Shown here piece by piece: positions 7,869 to 15,993 of a stretch of DNA of 35,019 bases; position 1 is the stretch's first letter; each line of letters opens with the position of its first letter. Below the pieces are notes generated by a model. The model saw nothing but the letters and a program-made list of their open reading frames with translations. It was not told the DNA's origin and did no database searches. Source of the stretch: Deinococcus ruber (GTDB lineage: Bacteria; Deinococcota; Deinococci; Deinococcales; Deinococcaceae). The DNA is taken from NCBI RefSeq assembly GCF_014648095.1, contig NZ_BMQL01000050.1:1-35019 (forward strand), given 5' to 3'. The translations under genes and the position numbers were made by a program.

Positions 7869-9220
7869 GGCGTCACCTGGGCGGTGGTATCGGTGGGGGC
7901 GGCACGCAGCTCGACAATGCAGTTCCCTTTGCTGCAATCGACGCTGTGGATGTCAGCGGCGAGGCCGTTCTTCTGGAAGCCGCCGGTGAGCGTCTGGGCA
8001 TCCTGGGTCTGGGCGGTGAGGTCGTAGGCGCGGGTGACGCGGGTGCCGAAGGGGAGGGTGTCGGTGGGGGAGACGACGTTTGGGCCGCCGAGACTCTGGA
8101 GGTGGCCGTGCAGCGCGGTGATGCGCCGGGCAAGGATCGGGAGGTCCTGGGCGAGTGGGCCTTTCGCCTGAGTGAGCGCTTTGGCTTGGGTGTTGCGGGC
8201 GGCGAGCTGGTCATTCAGCGCCCGCAGCGCCTGCACGGCATCGGCCTGCTGCTGGAGGGACGCTTTGGTCTGGGTGAGGGTGGTGACCTGCGCCTGCACG
8301 CTCTGCGTGAAGACCACCAGTCCGAGATTGATGGCGGCGGCCACGCCGAGGGAGGCCAGGAGCTTGCGGTCCAGCGCGGTCTTCGCGTCCAGGGGGCGCT
8401 CCAGCTGTAAGGCCCGCGAGACCGGGTGCGGCTTGACGGTCGCGTCCTCGTCCAGCGCTGCGGGCGCTGGGAGGCGTGCCCCGAGGAGCGCTTCTTCCAG
8501 ACTGAGGAACAACGGTTCCACGTCTGAGGCGAGCGTATTCGGCTGGTCTGGGCTGCCAACGACGATCACAGAGGGGCGATCTCCGCTGCTGAGGAGCGGA
8601 GAGACGGCACTGCTGATCACCTGTGCCAGACTCAGCGGCCGGGCGGTCGAGCCTTCGGCGGTTCGTGCTTGCGTGCGGCTGAAGGCTGCCGGGCGGCCAC
8701 TGTAGATGCTGGTTTCGTAGCTGCTGGCGGTGACGTTGATGATGACTGCGGTGGTGGTGGTGTGGGTCGCGCGGAGCGTGGCGGTGGCGAGCGGCATCAG
8801 GGCGGTCAGTTGCAATCGGGCACCGCGTGCGGCGGCCCGTGCCTGCTGAACGAGGCGCTTGTCGTGCAGGCTGATGAATCGTTCGGTGCCCTGACCGGGC
8901 GCCAGGATGGCGAGACTGTTCTGCTGCGCGTCCAGGTAGGGTTGAAGTTCCTTGGCGGGGAGGCCTGCAGGCAGGGTGGTGTCTTTCAGCTCACCGTCGG
9001 TCAGCAGCAGCGTCGGGCCTTTTGCCTTGAGGGTGGCGCTGAGCGCTTTGAGGGTGCTGAGCGGCCCGGTGGCCGCACGTTCGCCACTGATCAGGGTGGC
9101 GATCCCGCTGGGATCGACATACAGCAGGGTGGTGTGGAGGCGCGGTGCCCGCACGGGCGTGTCGTTCACCTTGAGACGTTTTTCCTTGGCTGGCCGGCGT
9201 TTCGGGAGCGTGACGTTCAT
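7865..9220 (-). CDS. PilM-PilN fusion protein (GspL-like layout)
   Basis: The 451-aa product joins two functions that are usually separate genes. Residues about 1-250 look like a degenerate actin-like cytoplasmic PilM domain (TTLLYVDPSGIATLISGE near the start, and AVIINVTASSYETSIYSG). A transmembrane helix lies near residues 285-303 (ASLGVAAAINLGLVVFTQS). It is followed by a PilN-like coiled coil (LTQTKASLQQQADAVQALRA) and a periplasmic domain. The operon has no separate pilM or pilN, and pilO follows directly with an ATGA overlap. It overlaps pilT in the same way. The layout matches GspL of type II secretion. Identification of the PilM part is by order and general character, as I cannot confirm the ATP-binding motifs. 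Confidence 0.72.
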   Translation of the reverse strand: MNVTLPKRRPAKEKRLKVNDTPVRAPRLHTTLLYVDPSGIATLISGERAATGPLSTLKALSATLKAKGPTLLLTDGELKDTTLPAGLPAKELQPYLDAQQNSLAILAPGQGTERFISLHDKRLVQQARAAARGARLQLTALMPLATATLRATHTTTTAVIINVTASSYETSIYSGRPAAFSRTQARTAEGSTARPLSLAQVISSAVSPLLSSGDRPSVIVVGSPDQPNTLASDVEPLFLSLEEALLGARLPAPAALDEDATVKPHPVSRALQLERPLDAKTALDRKLLASLGVAAAINLGLVVFTQSVQAQVTTLTQTKASLQQQADAVQALRALNDQLAARNTQAKALTQAKGPLAQDLPILARRITALHGHLQSLGGPNVVSPTDTLPFGTRVTRAYDLTAQTQDAQTLTGGFQKNGLAADIHSVDCSKGNCIVELRAAPTDTTAQVTP

Positions 9221-10356
9221 GCCCGTTCCTTGTCCCACTGCCCGAGCTGGATGGCGAATTCACGCGCCACCTCCTCAGAGATGACGTTATTCTTCACGGC
9301 GCGTTTGAGTTCGCTGTCCATCGTGCGGTTCCCATACGGACTTTTGACGACCATGCTGTCGCGTAACCCCTGCAGATAGTTGTCTGCGCCTTCGCCCGCG
9401 GGCTTGGGGCGCAGGGTGGTGCGCATTTCCGGGGTGAGCACCATCGATTCGAGGATGATCTGCCGCCCGCCGTCCAGCGTCGGCACCAACTGCTGCGCGA
9501 AGATGCCCACCAGCACTTCACTCAGCTGGTGTCGCACGCGGGTCTGCTGCCCGGCAGGGAATTCATTGATGATGCGTTCGACCGTCTGGGCGGCCTCGTT
9601 GTTGTGCAGCGTGCTCATCACCAGATGGCCGGTGGCGGCGGCGCGAAAGGCGGCGTCGATGGTTTCGGCGTCGCGCATCTCGCCCACCAGGATGATGTCG
9701 GGTTTCTGCCGTAGGGACGCGCGCAGGGCGCTGCTGAACGAGTCGGTGTCGCGGCCGACTTCACGCTGAAGGATGTGGCTCTTCTGGCTGCGGAACATGA
9801 ACTCGACCGGGTCTTCGATGGTGATGATGTTGTAGGGCCGGGTCTGGTTGACGTGGTTGACGAAGCTCGCCAGGGTGGTACTTTTGCCGCTTCCGGTAGG
9901 GCCGGTCACGAGGATCAGGCCACGCTTCTGGTGCAGGGCGTGCCGGAAGCCGTCGGTAAGATGCCCGGTGCCGGGGGGCGGGCCGAGCACGTCATCCAGC
10001 AGCTTGAGTTTGCTGAAGTCGGGGATGTCACGTGGGAGGGGGCGCAGCACCAGGTACGGTCGCCCCAGCTCTTTGCCACCAGAAACACGGAAGTTGCTGG
10101 TGGCGGTGCTGGTACGGTAGTCCGCGTCCCAGGGGCCTTTCTCGGGAATCTGTTTGTAGCGCTGATCGTGACAGAGCTTTTCGTGGATGTTCTCGACGAC
10201 CTGACCGGTGAGGATCTCGTAGTGCGTCTGGGGGGTCCAGGCGCCCTGGAGACCGATGAGGGGGGGTTGGCCGGTCTTGAACTGAATGTCGCTGGCACCA
10301 GCGCTGGTGAGCTCGTCGAGGACCGTGCCGATGTTGTCGCTTGTGACCTGGATCAT
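9217..10356 (-). CDS. pilT: PilT, pilus retraction ATPase
   Basis: This 379-aa hexameric AAA+-like ATPase drives pilus retraction. Visible motifs are Walker A GPTGSGKST (about residue 155), an Asp box IITIEDPVEF, Walker B IILVGEMRDAET and a His box ATGHLVMSTLHNNEA. The first methionine (10356) follows AGGAG. It lies 45 nt after the pilB stop, and its own stop overlaps the PilM-N start. A dedicated retraction ATPase in the operon argues for a T4P and not a plain type II secretion system. The C-terminus (EEVAREFAIQLGQWDKERA) differs from the classic PilT AIRNLIRE tail, so a PilT-like or PilU-like paralogue is possible. Confidence 0.9.
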   Translation of the reverse strand: MIQVTSDNIGTVLDELTSAGASDIQFKTGQPPLIGLQGAWTPQTHYEILTGQVVENIHEKLCHDQRYKQIPEKGPWDADYRTSTATSNFRVSGGKELGRPYLVLRPLPRDIPDFSKLKLLDDVLGPPPGTGHLTDGFRHALHQKRGLILVTGPTGSGKSTTLASFVNHVNQTRPYNIITIEDPVEFMFRSQKSHILQREVGRDTDSFSSALRASLRQKPDIILVGEMRDAETIDAAFRAAATGHLVMSTLHNNEAAQTVERIINEFPAGQQTRVRHQLSEVLVGIFAQQLVPTLDGGRQIILESMVLTPEMRTTLRPKPAGEGADNYLQGLRDSMVVKSPYGNRTMDSELKRAVKNNVISEEVAREFAIQLGQWDKERA

Positions 10357-10401
10357 GCGTCTCCTGGAAGGAACTTCAGTGAGAAGGGCGAGGTGGGGGG
10401 A

Positions 10402-12462
10402 TCAGGGCCGGGTGTCGTTGGTGTTTTTGAGTTCCAGGACGCGTGAGAGGTTGAGTTTGTGTGCGGCGACTTTGGCGAGGCCGTCTTCCAGAAGGGAGCG
10501 GAAGCCGCCGACCCGGGCGAGCGCTTCGATGGCCTGCAGGTCGCCGGCAGTAATGGCTTTGCGGATGTCCGGGGTAATGGCCAGGACCTCATGGACGGGA
10601 AGACGTTTGTAGTCACCCGTCCCGTGGCAGTACGGGCAGGGTGCGCCGTCTTTCACGCCGGTGCCCTGGAGCATCGTGGCGCCCTTGAACGGGGCATACG
10701 CTTCAGGCATGGGGCCTTCCTCGCTGCATTCCGGGCAGGGCTGACCGACCAGGCGCTGCGACGCCACTACCCGCAGGCTCTCGCCAATCAAGTAGGGGGG
10801 GACATTCAGGTCCATCAGGCGGCTGATGGTGGCGAAGGCGCTGTTGGTGTGCAGGGTGCTGAGCAGCAGATGGCCGGTCTGGGCGGCCTGTACAGCGATG
10901 CCAGCGGTCTCGCTGTCGCGGATTTCGCCCACGAAGATGATGTCGGGGTCCTGACGCAGGATGCTGCGGAGCACGCGGGCGAACGACAGGTCGTTATTGG
11001 GGTCGTCACTGCGGCGGATTTCCGTCTGGACCATCAGCGGCTGCTCGTATTCGATGGGGTCTTCGATGGTCATGATCTTGCGGCGGTGATCGTTCAGCCC
11101 GCGCAGGATGGTGTGCATCAGGGTGGTCTTGCCGCTGCCAGTGGGGCCAGTGACCAGGATCATGCCATTGGCGGCTTCGGTGGCCTGCTGGAGCAGGGCG
11201 AGGTTGGCGGGGGAGAAGCCCGTGGCATCGAGGGCGGGGAGGGTGTGGACTTCCGGCAGGACACGCATCACGACGCTGTCGCCGTGCTGGGAGGGGAGGG
11301 AGCTGACGCGCAGGCGGACCAGTTGGGGCGCACCGCGGATGGTCATGGGGAGGTTGAGACGCTTGTCCTGGGGGACGCGCGACTCGATGCTCATGCCGGA
11401 CATCATCTTGAGCTGGTTGATCAGCTGGATGGCGAGGGCGCTGGGGATCTGGCCGCGGGGGATGAGGTTGCCGTGGACGCGCTCGCGGATCATGACGCCG
11501 CCGCGTTCCGGCTGGAAGTGGACGTCGGAGGCCTCGTTCGCCACGGCATCTTCGAGGGCACCGTGAATGCGCTGGGTGACGGGGTTGTTGGGATCGGCGG
11601 CGCTCTGGGCGTCGTCGGTGAACTGGGGGCGCTCGGACGCTTCGCGCCGGAGTTGTTCGTCCTGATCGGCCCGGCGATAGAGCGTGCGGAGCAGCTGGTC
11701 GATTTCGACGGCGCTGGCGACCGCGACTTTGATCTCGAGATGCTGGGCTTCGTCCTGCACGGCGACGAGGTTGTAGGTGTCGGTGGGGTCGGAGACCAGG
11801 ACGGTGAGGGTGTTGCCGTCTTTGCTGTAGGGGATGATCTTGTAGTTGTTGATCAGGTAGCTGGAGAGCGCCCCGCGGACATCGGTGTGCGGGGGGTTGC
11901 GTTTTGGGTCGATGTACTGCAGGTTGGCGTAGCGGGCGTAGGCTTGCGCGAGCTGTTCGTGGGTGATGCGGCCGGTCTGCAGCAGCGTGAGCTGGAAGTT
12001 CGGCTCAGTCAGCTCTGTTGGGGTGATCTCGCCGAAGCCCAGCACATGCAGGGCATCCATGATGGTGCGCATCGGCCGTTCGGCCTCTGGGGCGGTGATC
12101 ACTGGCCTGGACAACGCGGGGGGTGGGGTGCCGGGCGCTTGCGGATGAAACGCCACCGGGCCGCCCGCGAAGTCCTGCGCTTCTTCGTCGAATGGATCGT
12201 CGCCTGCATACACCCGGCTGTCCTGGTAGAGACCGATATACAGGTTCGGGGTGTTGGGTTCGCGCTGGGCGTCCTGGGCAATCGGGTAGTTGATGAGCTG
12301 AAAGGCGCCCGTGAGGTGGCTTTCGGGAATACCGCGCCGCCGTGCGAGGGCGATGGGGGAGGCAGTGGGGTGCACGAGATCGGCGACCGCATGACCGTAC
12401 TGGGCCAGCGCCTCTGCGAAGGGTTCCTTGAACTGATCGGCCGGGTAGGTGGTCAAGGTCAT
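10402..12462 (-). CDS. pilB: PilB/GspE-type pilus extension ATPase
   Basis: This 686-aa ATPase powers pilin polymerisation. An N-terminal region (about residues 1-250) includes an MshEN/T2SSE_N-like domain (ITHEQLAQAYARYANLQYI and onward), a fold that binds c-di-GMP in relatives. The ATPase core has Walker A GPTGSGKTT, IMTIEDPIEY, Walker B DIIFVGEIRDSET and the His box GHLLLSTLHTN. A tetracysteine zinc motif (CPEC ... CPYC) follows near residues 575-615. I chose the ATG at 12462 because a shared promoter box ends 7 nt before it. A TTG at 12510, overlapping the upstream stop, and a GTG at 12471 are alternatives. Only one MshEN-like unit is clear, so it is shorter than many Deinococcus PilB proteins. 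Confidence 0.92.
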   Translation of the reverse strand: MTLTTYPADQFKEPFAEALAQYGHAVADLVHPTASPIALARRRGIPESHLTGAFQLINYPIAQDAQREPNTPNLYIGLYQDSRVYAGDDPFDEEAQDFAGGPVAFHPQAPGTPPPALSRPVITAPEAERPMRTIMDALHVLGFGEITPTELTEPNFQLTLLQTGRITHEQLAQAYARYANLQYIDPKRNPPHTDVRGALSSYLINNYKIIPYSKDGNTLTVLVSDPTDTYNLVAVQDEAQHLEIKVAVASAVEIDQLLRTLYRRADQDEQLRREASERPQFTDDAQSAADPNNPVTQRIHGALEDAVANEASDVHFQPERGGVMIRERVHGNLIPRGQIPSALAIQLINQLKMMSGMSIESRVPQDKRLNLPMTIRGAPQLVRLRVSSLPSQHGDSVVMRVLPEVHTLPALDATGFSPANLALLQQATEAANGMILVTGPTGSGKTTLMHTILRGLNDHRRKIMTIEDPIEYEQPLMVQTEIRRSDDPNNDLSFARVLRSILRQDPDIIFVGEIRDSETAGIAVQAAQTGHLLLSTLHTNSAFATISRLMDLNVPPYLIGESLRVVASQRLVGQPCPECSEEGPMPEAYAPFKGATMLQGTGVKDGAPCPYCHGTGDYKRLPVHEVLAITPDIRKAITAGDLQAIEALARVGGFRSLLEDGLAKVAAHKLNLSRVLELKNTNDTRP

Positions 12463-12469
12463 GCTGGTC

Positions 12470-12492
12470 ACTTTGCCCTGCGCTGGGGTGAC
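12470..12492 (-). promoter_or_regulatory. Shared promoter box for pilB
   Basis: On the minus strand: GTCACCCC, 9 nt (AGCGCAGGG), CAAAGT, then 7 nt to the ATG at 12462. This gives a leaderless start for pilB inside the operon and is the main reason to prefer that start codon. Confidence 0.55.
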
Positions 12493-12506
12493 GGCCTCCG
12501 CGTGGG

Positions 12507-13362
12507 TCAAGCGCGGGCGAGTGGCGGGTGCTGCTCCGCGAGCTGCTGGAGCGCCTGGATCTGCTGGGGATCGTGGGGGGCTTCAAAGCGCAGTGGGGCG
12601 TGGCCTGGGGCTGCGAAATGCAGATGCAAGTGGGTAGTGCAGCACCATCGTGACGACGGTGTGCAGGTCAGGGAGGAGGAATTGAGGAACCGTGGCCTGC
12701 AGGCGACCCTGAAGGAAGGGACGCAGCGCAGTTTGCCGATCTGGATCGGGACCAGCGCGGAGCCGCACAGGGAGCACGGCGTGCTGGGCATCGAGCATGA
12801 CCTCGAGCGTCCCGCCGGGCTTGCTGCGGAAGGCCTGCAAGTCGTCGGGCGTGAAGCAGACGCGTGTGTGGGTCTGTTCAGCCCATGTCAGCAGGGTGTC
12901 GACGTGACTCAGCCCATAGGTGACGTAGGAGCCATCTGAGATTTTGGAGCCGCCGGGTGGAGGTGGGAAGCGGAGCTGCGTGGGGGCGTCGAGCGTCAGT
13001 TTCAGGGAACGGTCTTCATGACCGGGACTCAGGGCCAGCTGAGGTGGCTGGGCCCGCAGGCGAACGCGGGTGTGCTGCTGCACGGTGCGGATGTCCTGGA
13101 CGCGCTGCAGGACCGCGATCTCTGGGCGGGGCTGTTCGAGGTACAGGTGCGCGAGCAAGGCATACAGCACTGGCGCATGGTGGGAGATCAGGGTGGGGAA
13201 GGCCTCGAAGGTGAGGGCGCAGCTGAGATCGCTGGTGCCGTCGTCGGCCTGTTCGGGGCACTGCTCGCGGATGGCGGCAGAGAGCGAGAGCGGCACGGGG
13301 CTGGCCCGCTGGGGACGGTCAAGCTGGCGCTGGAGGTGGGGGGGAAGATCGATGTGCGTCAT
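12507..13362 (-). pseudogene. First gene of the pilus operon, unknown function, single-base frameshift near its 3' end
   Basis: The start is ATG 13362 (MTHIDLPPHLQRQLDRPQ), 6 nt after the -10-like hexamer of a shared box. The open frame runs to 12583 but ends in unnatural sequence (SAFRSPRPRPTAL). A second minus frame continues as LHLHFAAPGHAPLRFEAPHD to a stop at 12507. Dropping one base at about 12621-12632 (minus-strand ACCCACT) joins them into a 284-aa protein. Its stop then touches pilB in the tight style of the operon. The protein has no signal peptide or membrane helix and looks soluble. I do not recognise it. The shift may be an assembly error or a real mutation. The unshifted frame, which ends at 12583, is the alternative. 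Confidence 0.65.
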
Positions 13363-13368
13363 GGAGCC

Positions 13369-13391
13369 ACGGTGGCTGTCGTTGGGGTGAC
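13369..13391 (-). promoter_or_regulatory. Shared promoter box of the pilus operon
   Basis: On the minus strand: GTCACCCC, 9 nt (AACGACAGC), CACCGT, then 6 nt to ATG 13362. Upstream lies CTGCAGTTC, and further out TTGACA (minus strand, 13402-13407), which is too far from the hexamer for a normal -35. An 11-bp mirror copy (GGGGTGACGAA / TTCGTCACCCC) belongs to the divergent HD-GYP promoter. Confidence 0.6.
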
Positions 13392-13436
13392 GAACTGCAG
13401 AGTTGTCAAGCACCTTGCGCGCCGGTGTTGAACTTC

Positions 13437-13459
13437 GTCACCCCGAGAACGTCCATGCT
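13437..13459 (+). promoter_or_regulatory. Shared promoter box of the HD-GYP gene
   Basis: On the plus strand: GTCACCCC, 9 nt (GAGAACGTC), CATGCT, then CTCGGC and ATG 13466. It is the mirror partner of the pilus-operon box, with 45 nt between the two GTCACCCC elements. It fixes the HD-GYP start and predicts a leaderless mRNA. Confidence 0.6.
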
Positions 13460-13465
13460 CTCGGC

Positions 13466-14034
13466 ATGTCACTTGTCATTCCCGGTTCGCTGCATTCGTT
13501 AGTGCTCCAGGTTGAGCCACACCACGCGGCAAAGGTCGCTACATTGGCACGAGAGGCCGCGCCCAGGCTGGGTCTTGACCCAGCGTTGGCATGGGCGGCA
13601 GGGTTTCTGCATGACCTGGGGAAGTTGAGTCTTCCGGTACAGGTGCTTGAGGCAGCGAGACCACTCGCGGGTCCGAATGGTCGGTGGTGCAGGGCCATCC
13701 GGTGGAGGGGGAGATGATCGTCCGCACGGGCTGGCCGGACGCGCCGGTCGCGCTGTTGAATGCGGTGCGGCATCATCACGAGCGCACGGATGGCTGTGGG
13801 TATCCGGATCGGCTGACGGAACTGCCGCTATTGACCGCGCGGGTGGCGGTGGCGGATGTGTACGATGCGGTCCGGACCGCCCGAAGTTATCAGCCAGCGA
13901 GGAGTGCGGTAGAGGCACAGGCGATCTTGCGGAAGGTCGCGCTCCCGCCGCACGTGGTGGAGGCCGTGCTGCTGGCGGCGGAGCTACTTCAGGACGTGTG
14001 GTGCGAGGAGCAGATGGATTCAGGCGCCGCGTGA
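13466..14034 (+). pseudogene. Stand-alone HD-GYP phosphodiesterase, split by a one-base deletion
   Basis: Two frames together give a 189-aa HD-GYP domain. HD-GYP proteins usually degrade c-di-GMP. Frame 1 (13466 to about 13674) carries HHAAKVATLA and FLHDLGKLSLP (the HD motif). Frame 2 (about 13675-14034) carries WSVVQGHP, the metal/GYP segment AVRHHHERTDGCGYPD and VADVYDAVRTARSYQPA. Adding one G at CCGAATGG (13672-13679) restores the family pattern GPEWSVVQGHP, so the missing base is well located. It is divergent from the pilus operon, whose PilB has an MshEN-like (c-di-GMP-binding type) domain, so a regulatory link is plausible. The gene overlaps the 3' end of the next, convergent gene by 15 nt. 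Confidence 0.78.
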
Positions 14035-14490
14035 TGCGCTGGATGTCCGCCCGCGTTGCTGGAAGGGAAGGATGCCATCACAGAGAAGGTGCAGCCATTG
14101 GGCGAGGAAGTAGCCGAGCAGGAAGAGGGCGGCGATCTGGAGGCTGCCCTGTGGCAGGGTGACGTGCGGGAGCCAGTGCAGCAACAGGAGGAGGGGTGCG
14201 AACCAGCAGGTGAGGTAGAGGAGACGAACTGTTGGACCGATCAGAAAGGTATGACTCATGCCACGGTGTTTAGAGAGGGCTGCGTAGGGTTCCCAGATGG
14301 CTTTGAGTTTCCCCCAGCGTCGCCGAGCATCGTTGAACTGAAGATCGAGGTCTGGGGTGACGAGCAGGGTGCCGAAGAGCAGGCCCACCCCGAGGCTGAT
14401 GGCGGTGAGGGGATGATTGAGGATCAGGAGACTGCCACAGACAAGCGTCGTGCAGGTGAGGTTGATAGCGGTGTGCTGGTAGCCGTGCAT
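14020..14490 (-). CDS. DUF2227/YdjM-like membrane metal-binding protein
   Basis: This is a 156-aa protein with about four hydrophobic segments. It carries the family signature PDLDL near residue 45 and KHRGMSHTFLIGP near residue 75, as in DUF2227/YdjM-type putative metal-dependent hydrolases. Its biochemical role is not established. The ATG at 14490 is set by the shared promoter box 6 nt upstream, so the longer in-frame extension to 14685 is rejected. It shares its promoter type with the pilus and HU-like genes, although its family has no known pilus link. Confidence 0.75.
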   Translation of the reverse strand: MHGYQHTAINLTCTTLVCGSLLILNHPLTAISLGVGLLFGTLLVTPDLDLQFNDARRRWGKLKAIWEPYAALSKHRGMSHTFLIGPTVRLLYLTCWFAPLLLLLHWLPHVTLPQGSLQIAALFLLGYFLAQWLHLLCDGILPFQQRGRTSSASRGA

Positions 14491-14496
14491 GCCGGC

Positions 14497-14519
14497 AGTG
14501 TGGCCTGTCTGGAGGTGGC
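14497..14519 (-). promoter_or_regulatory. Shared promoter box of the DUF2227-like gene
   Basis: On the minus strand: GCCACCTC, 9 nt (CAGACAGGC), CACACT, then GCCGGC and ATG 14490. The downstream part CACACT-NCCGGC-ATG is nearly identical to that before the HU-like gene at 23907. Confidence 0.55.
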
Positions 14520-14524
14520 GTGGT

Positions 14525-14734
14525 TCAGTCTTCTGGGGTGTGACCAGGGATATTGACGGGTGGGAAGTGGAGACGCATTTCTTCGCGGGTGTCGCGTTCG
14601 ACGGTCTGGCCCGCACGCTCATGGACTGTGCGGAAGCCGGGGCCGTACTGTGGATGGTCGGCACTGACGCCACACACGCCGCCATTGGGGGTGCGGGCGA
14701 CGAGCCAGTCCCTGTCCTTGTCTTCGCTCGTCAT
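14525..14734 (-). CDS. Small hypothetical protein (69 aa)
   Basis: The frame from MTSEDKDRDWLVARTPNGGV to PVNIPGHTPED is compositionally ordinary and hydrophilic. It ends 34 nt before the start of the DUF2227-like gene on the same strand. No clear ribosome binding site or promoter was seen. The family is not recognised. It faces away from the divergent polysaccharide deacetylase gene. Confidence 0.45.
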   Translation of the reverse strand: MTSEDKDRDWLVARTPNGGVCGVSADHPQYGPGFRTVHERAGQTVERDTREEMRLHFPPVNIPGHTPED

Positions 14735-14807
14735 CTCAGAACGCGAGCATGAGCATCGGCCACACCTGCATTCACGGGCGGCGTGCGCAGTCTCTATCAT
14801 CAGGAGG

Positions 14808-15650
14808 ATGTCTTCCCTTGCTCTTCTGCTGGCGCTGGCGTTTCCCTTCCTTGCACCCCCTGCTCCTGTGGAGAATTACGCCGACACCGGACACTTCTTG
14901 CCCGTCAGTCGAACCGATGTGTTTTCGAAGATCTCAACACCGGAGAAAGTGGTTGCGCTCACGCTGGATGATGGTCCCAGCCCCCGTTACACGCCAATCG
15001 CGTTACAAGTGGCGCAAACCGAGCACATTCCGTTGACGTTTTTTCTGATCGGTCAGGAGGCCGTGAAGTATCCCGAGCTGGTGCTGCAGGAACAGGCGGC
15101 AGGGCATGTGATCGGCAACCATACCTGGCACCATCCGTTGAACGGGGTGGGGGACACGCGTGGCGCGTGGGAGGTACATCAGACGCAGCTGCTGCTACTG
15201 AAGATCACAGGGCAGCGTCCCACGCTGTTCCGGCCACCCGGCGGGGAGCTGAATACGGGCACGGCGGCTGCCGCTCGCGCAGATGGGTTGCAGATCATTA
15301 CCTGGAACGTCTTTCCTGGTGATACGGATGCCAAGCTCTCAGCGGAGGTATTAGCGAAGAGCGTGCTGGCGCAGGTCAGGCCGGGAAGCATCATTTTGAT
15401 GCATGACGGTGGTGGGCACCGCGACAGCAGCATGGCGGCGCTGCCAGTGATCGTGAAAGCGCTGAAGGCGCAGGGGTATAGCTTTGTGACGGTGCCCGAC
15501 TTACTGAAATTGGATCAGGGACAGCGGAGCCTGATCGCGGCGCCTGGGACGGGCAAGGCGTCGGAACTGGGGACCTCGAAACCGGCTGCTCCAACCCCTT
15601 CACCGCCTGTGCTGGAGCAGCCGTCGGTCACGCTGGAGCGACTGCCCTAA
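14808..15650 (+). CDS. Polysaccharide deacetylase (NodB domain), exported
   Basis: This 280-aa protein has an N-terminal hydrophobic signal (MSSLALLLALAFPFLAPPA), so it probably acts in the envelope on N-acetylated polysaccharide. NodB motifs are present: metal/catalytic Asp in LTLDDGPSP, the His pair in GNHTWHHP, RPPGG, and the C-terminal LMHDGGG. The ATG at 14808 follows AGGAGG, and TATCAT (14795-14800) lies 7 nt upstream. The start can therefore be served by a ribosome site or by a leaderless transcript. The tail is Pro/Ser-rich. A terminator-like hairpin follows the stop. Confidence 0.9.
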   Translation: MSSLALLLALAFPFLAPPAPVENYADTGHFLPVSRTDVFSKISTPEKVVALTLDDGPSPRYTPIALQVAQTEHIPLTFFLIGQEAVKYPELVLQEQAAGHVIGNHTWHHPLNGVGDTRGAWEVHQTQLLLLKITGQRPTLFRPPGGELNTGTAAAARADGLQIITWNVFPGDTDAKLSAEVLAKSVLAQVRPGSIILMHDGGGHRDSSMAALPVIVKALKAQGYSFVTVPDLLKLDQGQRSLIAAPGTGKASELGTSKPAAPTPSPPVLEQPSVTLERLP

Positions 15651-15651
15651 C

Positions 15652-15682
15652 AAGACGGCTGTGCGTCGCTCAGCACAGTCTT
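15652..15682 (+). terminator. Terminator-like hairpin after the deacetylase gene
   Basis: AAGAC pairs with GTCTT and TGTGC with GCACA, with a 3-nt bulge and an 8-nt loop, directly after the stop codon. The T-run is weak. Confidence 0.45.
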
Positions 15683-15764
15683 GGGAGCACAGTCGCGTGG
15701 CCTGGTGGGAAACGCAGCAGCGGGTTAACAACGATGAGCTTTTTTGCTTCGCCACTTGGTTAGA

Positions 15765-15993
15765 ACATTTGCGAGCGCGTAGGAAGGTCAGGAAGCAGCC
15801 TGCAACATGTTTCGAGGGGTAGAAGCTCTTGAAATTCCCGCCACTACCAGCCCGTAAGGTCATCTTTCAGATCCTCGGCAGCGAGGCTGCGCGTAGGCGT
15901 TGCGCGTGGTATCCACCGAGGCGTGGCCTCGGTGCGCAGCGACCCGGCCGAAATCTTTGATCTGCTGAAGCAGCCGCGTCCCGGCATATTTCT
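15765..15993 (-). repeat. Direct repeat copy A (recombinase 3' end plus downstream flank)
   Basis: This block matches 17946-18183 in the same orientation. It covers the last ~45 codons of the recombinase and about 80 nt beyond its stop, for example ACATTTGC-AGC and AGGAAGG-CAG at the outer edge. About 150 nt of gene-free sequence separates the deacetylase stop from the remnant's stop, and I see no gene in it. The two copies flank the AbiE toxin-antitoxin genes. Confidence 0.7.

Noticed and set aside
10459..12939. 826-aa plus-strand frame
   Set aside because: Antisense to pilB, which has full ATPase motifs; the long frame follows from GC codon bias.
15600..15863. 87-aa minus-strand frame after the deacetylase
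   Set aside because: Overlaps the deacetylase end and the terminator-like hairpin, with no start signal.
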